Source: Elusimicrobiota bacterium (GTDB lineage: Bacteria > Elusimicrobiota > Elusimicrobia > JACQJN01). From it: a DNA stretch of 7,891 nucleotides. The translations under genes were made by a program, and so were the position numbers. The notes below the pieces were generated by a model that ran no database searches, was not told the DNA's origin, and saw nothing but the letters and a program-made list of their open reading frames with translations. Shown one piece after another: positions 4,613 through 7,891 of the stretch (its first letter is position 1; every line of letters starts with the position of its first letter). The stretch is from assembly GCA_016205085.1 (NCBI GenBank), contig JACQJN010000174.1:1-7891 (forward strand), written 5' to 3'.

Positions 4613-7186
4613 TTGAAAAAACAAACTCTCTCTGTGGATCGTCAAAGGTTTTATCTGGTGGATGCCCACGCCTATTTGCATCGCAGCCATGCCGCTATTT
4701 CCGGGTTGGCTACCCATTCAGGATTGCAGACGGGAGCCTTGTACGGATTTGCCCGGATGCTTTTGGGAATTTTGAAACAGGAGAAGCCGAAATATCTGTG
4801 CGTCTGTTTCGACACCTCCGGACCCACGTTCCGGCATAAAGAATTCCAGGAGTATAAGGCTCAGCGGCCCGAGTTGGAAGAGGGGCTAAAGTCCCAATTG
4901 ACGCTGGCCCGTCAGATGGTGGAAGCGTTGGGCATTTCTTTTCTGGAAGCCGGTGGATATGAGGCGGACGATCTCATGGCGACGCTGGCGCATAGAGCGG
5001 TGAGCGAATTGGAAGATTTGGATGTTGTTCTGGTTTCGCCGGATAAGGATATCTTGCAGTTGTTGGGCCCCCGGGTTTATGCCATGCGGGAACTTAAAGG
5101 AGACTGGCTGGATGCTTCCAGGGTACAGGAGAAATATAAGGTCTCTCCCGAAAGACTGGTGGATTTTTTCGCCTTGGTCGGAGATGCGGTGGACAATATC
5201 CCCGGGGCTCCTGGCATAGGTCCCGTCAGGGCGGCGGAGCTCTTAAGCCGGCACGGGAGCCTGGAAACCATTTTGAAATCGGCCCAGGACCCCAAAACGG
5301 ATCTGCCGGCCAAGCTGGCTCAAAACCTTCGGGATTCGGAGGAGCGTCTGCGGCTCAACCTCAGACTGTTGGCCTTGGAATATAAGGTTCCTGTTTCTCT
5401 AAAACTTCAGGATTGTATAGTCCAATCTCCCAAACGGGATCAGGTGCTGGATTTATTCAGGCGTCTTGAGTTTTTCAGTCTTTTGAAGGATGTTTTGGGG
5501 GAAGGAAAAAATGGCGCATCATCCGAGTCGATGCCGGTCCAGGAGATCATTTCCCATCTTCAAAAGGCTCAGGTTTTCTCTGTCGCGGTGTCTCATTCCG
5601 GGATGGCGGTTGGACTGCCGGGGGGCAAGGCGGCCTGGGTGGAGTGGTCCGATTTGTCCCGCATCGCTTCTTTTCTTTCTGATTCTCAAAGAACCAAACT
5701 GGGACACGATCTTAAATCCGGGATTTTGATTTTGAGGGAGAAGGGCGTGATTCTGTCCGGCCCGGTTCGGGATACCTCCCTGGCCAGCTATTGCCTGAAT
5801 CCTTCTCGCGCAAAATATACTTTCGAGGATGTCTTTTTAGAGAGTGTGGGCCAACAGGCTCCTGTCGGGGAGTCTTCCCAAGCGCTTCTATTCCAGGCAC
5901 AGCGTGTTTGGCTCCTATGGGAAAAACTGGAAAAAGATCTTAAAGGCGGCGATCTCCAAAGACTTTACGAGCAGTTGGAAATTCCGCTGCTCTCTATTCT
6001 GGCGGATATGGAATGGGAGGGCATCGGGGTGGAGGAGGGGGTGCTGAAGGCTCTTTCCGTGGAGTTTGAGGAAAGGATTCAGCGTTCCAAAAAAGAGTTG
6101 GATGATCTGGCGGGGATGCCCATCAATCTCAATTCGCCCAAGCAGCTGAGTTTTCTCCTTTTTGAAAAATTGAAGCTTCCCGTGGTGCGCAAAACCAAGA
6201 CGGGCTATTCCACCGATGAGGAAGTGCTTCGGACTCTTTCCTCCCGGCATCCCATCCCGGAAAAGATTATAGAGTATCGGGAACTGGCCAAGCTGAAATC
6301 CACTTATATCGACAATCTGCTGGCGGATCGGAGTTCCAAAACGGGAAGGGTTCATACCCGCTTTAACCAGACGGGGACGGCTACGGGACGGCTTTCCAGC
6401 GTGCAGCCCAATCTGCAAAATATCCCCATTCGTACGGTCACGGGACAGAAAATCCGCAGGGCTTTTATTCCCAGGGAGGGGACCTTGTTTCTCTCCGCTG
6501 ATTACTCCCAGATTGATTTGAGGGTCTTGGCTCATATCACGGGCGATCCGGTGTTGCAGCATGCTTTCGAGACGGAAACCGATATCCACCTCCAGACTGC
6601 CTGTGAGGTGTTTCATCTAAAGCCCGGCGAGGTGGATTCAGAAGTCCGGCGTAAGGCCAAGGCGATCAATTTCGGCGTGGTGTATGGACAGACGCCCCAT
6701 GGACTCTCTCAGGAATTGGGTATTTCCTACGAAGAGGCTCAGGCCTATATACGGAAATATTTTGAAAAATATGCGGGAGTCGCCCACTGGATTGAGGAGA
6801 ATTTAAAACAAGCTCGGGAACAGGGTTGTGTGCGGACTATTTTGGGAAGAATCCGGTACCTGCCGGAGTTAAAATCGCCCAACACCGCCATTCGCAATTT
6901 CGCGGAGAGGGCGGCCGTCAATACGCCCATCCAGGGGAGCTCTGCCGACATCATTAAAAAGGCCATGATCAATATTCACTCTAAACTCTCAACTCTTAAC
7001 TCGCCACTCTCAACTCGCATGATTCTCCAAGTCCACGATGATCTTTTGTTCGAGGTCCCGAAAAAGGATATCCCTGAGGTATCTTCTTGGGTGAAGAGTG
7101 AAATGGAAGGAGCGGTCCGACTGTCCGTTCCGGTGAAGGTGGATTTGAAAGTAGGATCCAATTGGCAAGAGATGACGAAGATATGA
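4613..7186 (+). CDS. polA: DNA polymerase I (5' nuclease and polymerase; proofreading site degenerate)
   Basis: The 857-residue product spans family A DNA polymerase I. The 5' nuclease (1-300) keeps its metal-binding acids: D17, D67, E117, D119, D120, D144, D146, D191 and D194, plus a helix-hairpin-helix at GAPGIGP. The 3'-5' exonuclease region (about 310-450) has lost its site: no DxE at VFSVAV, and GHDLKSG has Gly where E. coli has D424. The polymerase domain has motif A (D630), motif B (R679, K683, F687, Y691) and motif C (D809). The Glu after SQI in motif A is D635, and the Glu of motif C HDE is D810. A heptanucleotide repeat encodes residues 789-802, just before motif C. The start is TTG; GTG 4634 is an alternative, and neither has a good ribosome binding site. 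An in-frame stop at 4595 rules out anything longer. It serves Okazaki fragment processing and gap filling in repair. Confidence 0.96.
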   Translation: MKKQTLSVDRQRFYLVDAHAYLHRSHAAISGLATHSGLQTGALYGFARMLLGILKQEKPKYLCVCFDTSGPTFRHKEFQEYKAQRPELEEGLKSQLTLARQMVEALGISFLEAGGYEADDLMATLAHRAVSELEDLDVVLVSPDKDILQLLGPRVYAMRELKGDWLDASRVQEKYKVSPERLVDFFALVGDAVDNIPGAPGIGPVRAAELLSRHGSLETILKSAQDPKTDLPAKLAQNLRDSEERLRLNLRLLALEYKVPVSLKLQDCIVQSPKRDQVLDLFRRLEFFSLLKDVLGEGKNGASSESMPVQEIISHLQKAQVFSVAVSHSGMAVGLPGGKAAWVEWSDLSRIASFLSDSQRTKLGHDLKSGILILREKGVILSGPVRDTSLASYCLNPSRAKYTFEDVFLESVGQQAPVGESSQALLFQAQRVWLLWEKLEKDLKGGDLQRLYEQLEIPLLSILADMEWEGIGVEEGVLKALSVEFEERIQRSKKELDDLAGMPINLNSPKQLSFLLFEKLKLPVVRKTKTGYSTDEEVLRTLSSRHPIPEKIIEYRELAKLKSTYIDNLLADRSSKTGRVHTRFNQTGTATGRLSSVQPNLQNIPIRTVTGQKIRRAFIPREGTLFLSADYSQIDLRVLAHITGDPVLQHAFETETDIHLQTACEVFHLKPGEVDSEVRRKAKAINFGVVYGQTPHGLSQELGISYEEAQAYIRKYFEKYAGVAHWIEENLKQAREQGCVRTILGRIRYLPELKSPNTAIRNFAERAAVNTPIQGSSADIIKKAMINIHSKLSTLNSPLSTRMILQVHDDLLFEVPKKDIPEVSSWVKSEMEGAVRLSVPVKVDLKVGSNWQEMTKI
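6978..7019 (+). repeat. Heptanucleotide tandem array inside polA, 6 units
   Basis: Six head-to-tail 7-base units begin at base 6978, all starting with ACTC; the commonest form is ACTCTCA (6985-6991 and 7006-7012). The array is exactly 42 bases, or 14 codons, so the frame is kept, and it encodes residues 789-802 with LST recurring every seven residues (792-794 and 799-801). From memory, the loop here is about two residues longer than in E. coli Pol I and three longer than in Taq, so the array has largely replaced the ancestral loop. Confidence 0.85.
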
Positions 7187-7891
7187 GGATAGAGTCGGTA
7201 CGATTTGAATTTCTTTCACCCACTCTGAAGGCGCTTTTAATTGCCAATGTCCTATGTTTCTTCTTGAGTCAAGTGGTGGGCGCCGATTTTATTCGGATAT
7301 TCGGATTGATTCCCGTCAAGGTATGGCGTGAATTTTGGTTGTGGCAGCTGGGAACATACCTTTTTCTGCATGGATCCTTTTGGCATCTGGTATTCAATTG
7401 TTTCGTTTTATGGATGTTCGGAAGGCTGATTGAGGCCGGCTGGGGAAGCCGGGAATTTCTTAAGTATTTCTTTATCACGGGGATGGGGGCGGCCTTGTTT
7501 AATGTGGTGCTGGCGCCTTCTTCCGGGATTCCTGTCGTGGGAGCTTCCGGGGCGATCTACGGACTTTTAGTGGCTTTTGCCATGATGTATCCCGACAGCA
7601 TTGTCTATTTTTATTTTCTGATTCCCATGACGGCTCGCCAGATGGCTATTTTATTAGGGCTCTTGGAATTTGTTTCCAGCGTGTCGGGAGTCCGGCCCGG
7701 CGTTTCCAGTCTTGCCCACCTGGGAGGAATGCTGACGGGATATATTTACTTGCGATGGTGGTGGGTGATTAAGTTAAAGGTAAAAGGTTTAAGGTTTAAA
7801 GTAAAGAGTTCCGAAATTCGCAATCCACAATCCGAAATTCGCAATCTTGAAACGGAGGTGGATCGGATTTTGGATAAGGTGGCGCAGCAAG
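7183..7891 (+). CDS. Rhomboid family intramembrane serine protease, 3' partial
   Basis: The ATG at 7183 overlaps the polA stop in an ATGA arrangement, implying translational coupling. The frame is open to the window edge (236 complete codons). It matches the rhomboid six-helix core, with H63, H68 and N72 in the HxxxxHxxxN motif of the second helix, the nucleophile S122 in GASG, and the general base H179 in AHLGG. These align with E. coli GlpG H145/H150/N154 and its Ser-His dyad, so the enzyme should be active. It cleaves transmembrane segments within the cytoplasmic membrane; the substrate cannot be inferred. After the last helix (ending near WWWVI, residue 197) comes a basic linker built from two heptanucleotide arrays. 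A helical stretch (LETEVDRILDKVAQQ) then looks like the start of the soluble C-terminal segment common in bacterial rhomboids. The C-terminus lies outside the window. Confidence 0.93.
   Translation, partial: MRIESVRFEFLSPTLKALLIANVLCFFLSQVVGADFIRIFGLIPVKVWREFWLWQLGTYLFLHGSFWHLVFNCFVLWMFGRLIEAGWGSREFLKYFFITGMGAALFNVVLAPSSGIPVVGASGAIYGLLVAFAMMYPDSIVYFYFLIPMTARQMAILLGLLEFVSSVSGVRPGVSSLAHLGGMLTGYIYLRWWWVIKLKVKGLRFKVKSSEIRNPQSEIRNLETEVDRILDKVAQQ
7771..7805 (+). repeat. Heptanucleotide tandem array (AGGTTTA type), 5 units
   Basis: Five 7-base units run from 7771 to 7805. Two adjacent copies are identical (AGGTTTA at 7785-7791 and 7792-7798); the others differ by one to three bases. It encodes the basic peptide KLKVKGLRFKVK just after the last transmembrane helix of the rhomboid protein. 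Three perfect units in a row would contain TAA in every frame, so the imperfection of the flanking units is what keeps the gene open. Confidence 0.7.
7810..7846 (+). repeat. Heptanucleotide tandem array (TCCGAAA type), 5 units
   Basis: Five 7-base units fill 7810-7844, made of TCCGAAA, TTCGCAA and TCCACAA. A 16-base segment, TCCGAAATTCGCAATC, is repeated exactly at 7810-7825 and 7831-7846, a 21-base offset equal to three units. The translation is a 7-residue protein repeat, SEIRNPQ followed by SEIRNLE. It begins four bases after the AGGTTTA-type array, so two unrelated heptamer families are stacked in one linker. Confidence 0.85.

Noticed and set aside
5915..6616. A 233-codon open frame on the minus strand opposite polA
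   Set aside because: It lies wholly antisense to the conserved polymerase domain. Its translation shows no domain or motif, and the plus-strand gene explains the sequence fully.
7771..7846. The repeats near the right edge as a CRISPR array or attachment site
   Set aside because: The units are 7 bases long with no spacers, lie inside an open rhomboid gene, and have no cas or integrase gene nearby.

Overview
The window looks like chromosomal DNA of an uncultured, probably Gram-negative bacterium of middling GC content. All six genes lie on the + strand and are tightly packed. They use non-ATG starts freely: TTG for two genes, and possibly GTG for a third. No gene is diagnostic of a taxon. The short heptanucleotide repeats inside genes and the large membrane fusion protein remind me of Elusimicrobiota or Omnitrophota genomes, but this is an impression, not evidence from the sequence.

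Layout. Bases 1-3057 are the 3' part of a long gene, open to the left edge. It encodes a soluble region with a nucleotidyltransferase-fold motif joined to a polytopic MFS-like membrane domain. After 21 bases comes a stand-alone receiver-domain response regulator (3079-3477). A short spacer with a weak hairpin and a TATAAT box leads to thioredoxin (3567-3893) and, 12 bases on, a TlpA-like lipoprotein thioredoxin (3906-4430). A 182-base spacer (4431-4612) is dense with direct and inverted repeats. Then follow DNA polymerase I (4613-7186) and, overlapping its stop codon as ATGA, a rhomboid intramembrane protease that runs off the right edge (7183-7891). No stretch over 300 bases lacks a gene.

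Function. Thioredoxin and the TlpA-like protein form a thiol-redox pair, one cytoplasmic and one tethered outside the cytoplasmic membrane. PolA has a complete 5' nuclease and polymerase core, a decayed proofreading domain, and Asp in place of two normally conserved palm Glu residues. The rhomboid protease is probably translationally coupled to polA.

The most unusual signal is a set of 7-base tandem repeats lying inside coding sequence without breaking the frame. One is at the left edge (about 21-41), one is just before catalytic motif C of PolA (6978-7019), and two different ones sit back to back in the rhomboid C-terminal linker (7771-7844). Because 7 is not a multiple of 3, each becomes a 7-residue peptide period. 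The left-edge and polA arrays share the same unit and encode nearly the same peptide. I found no CRISPR array, insertion sequence, tRNA or rRNA.
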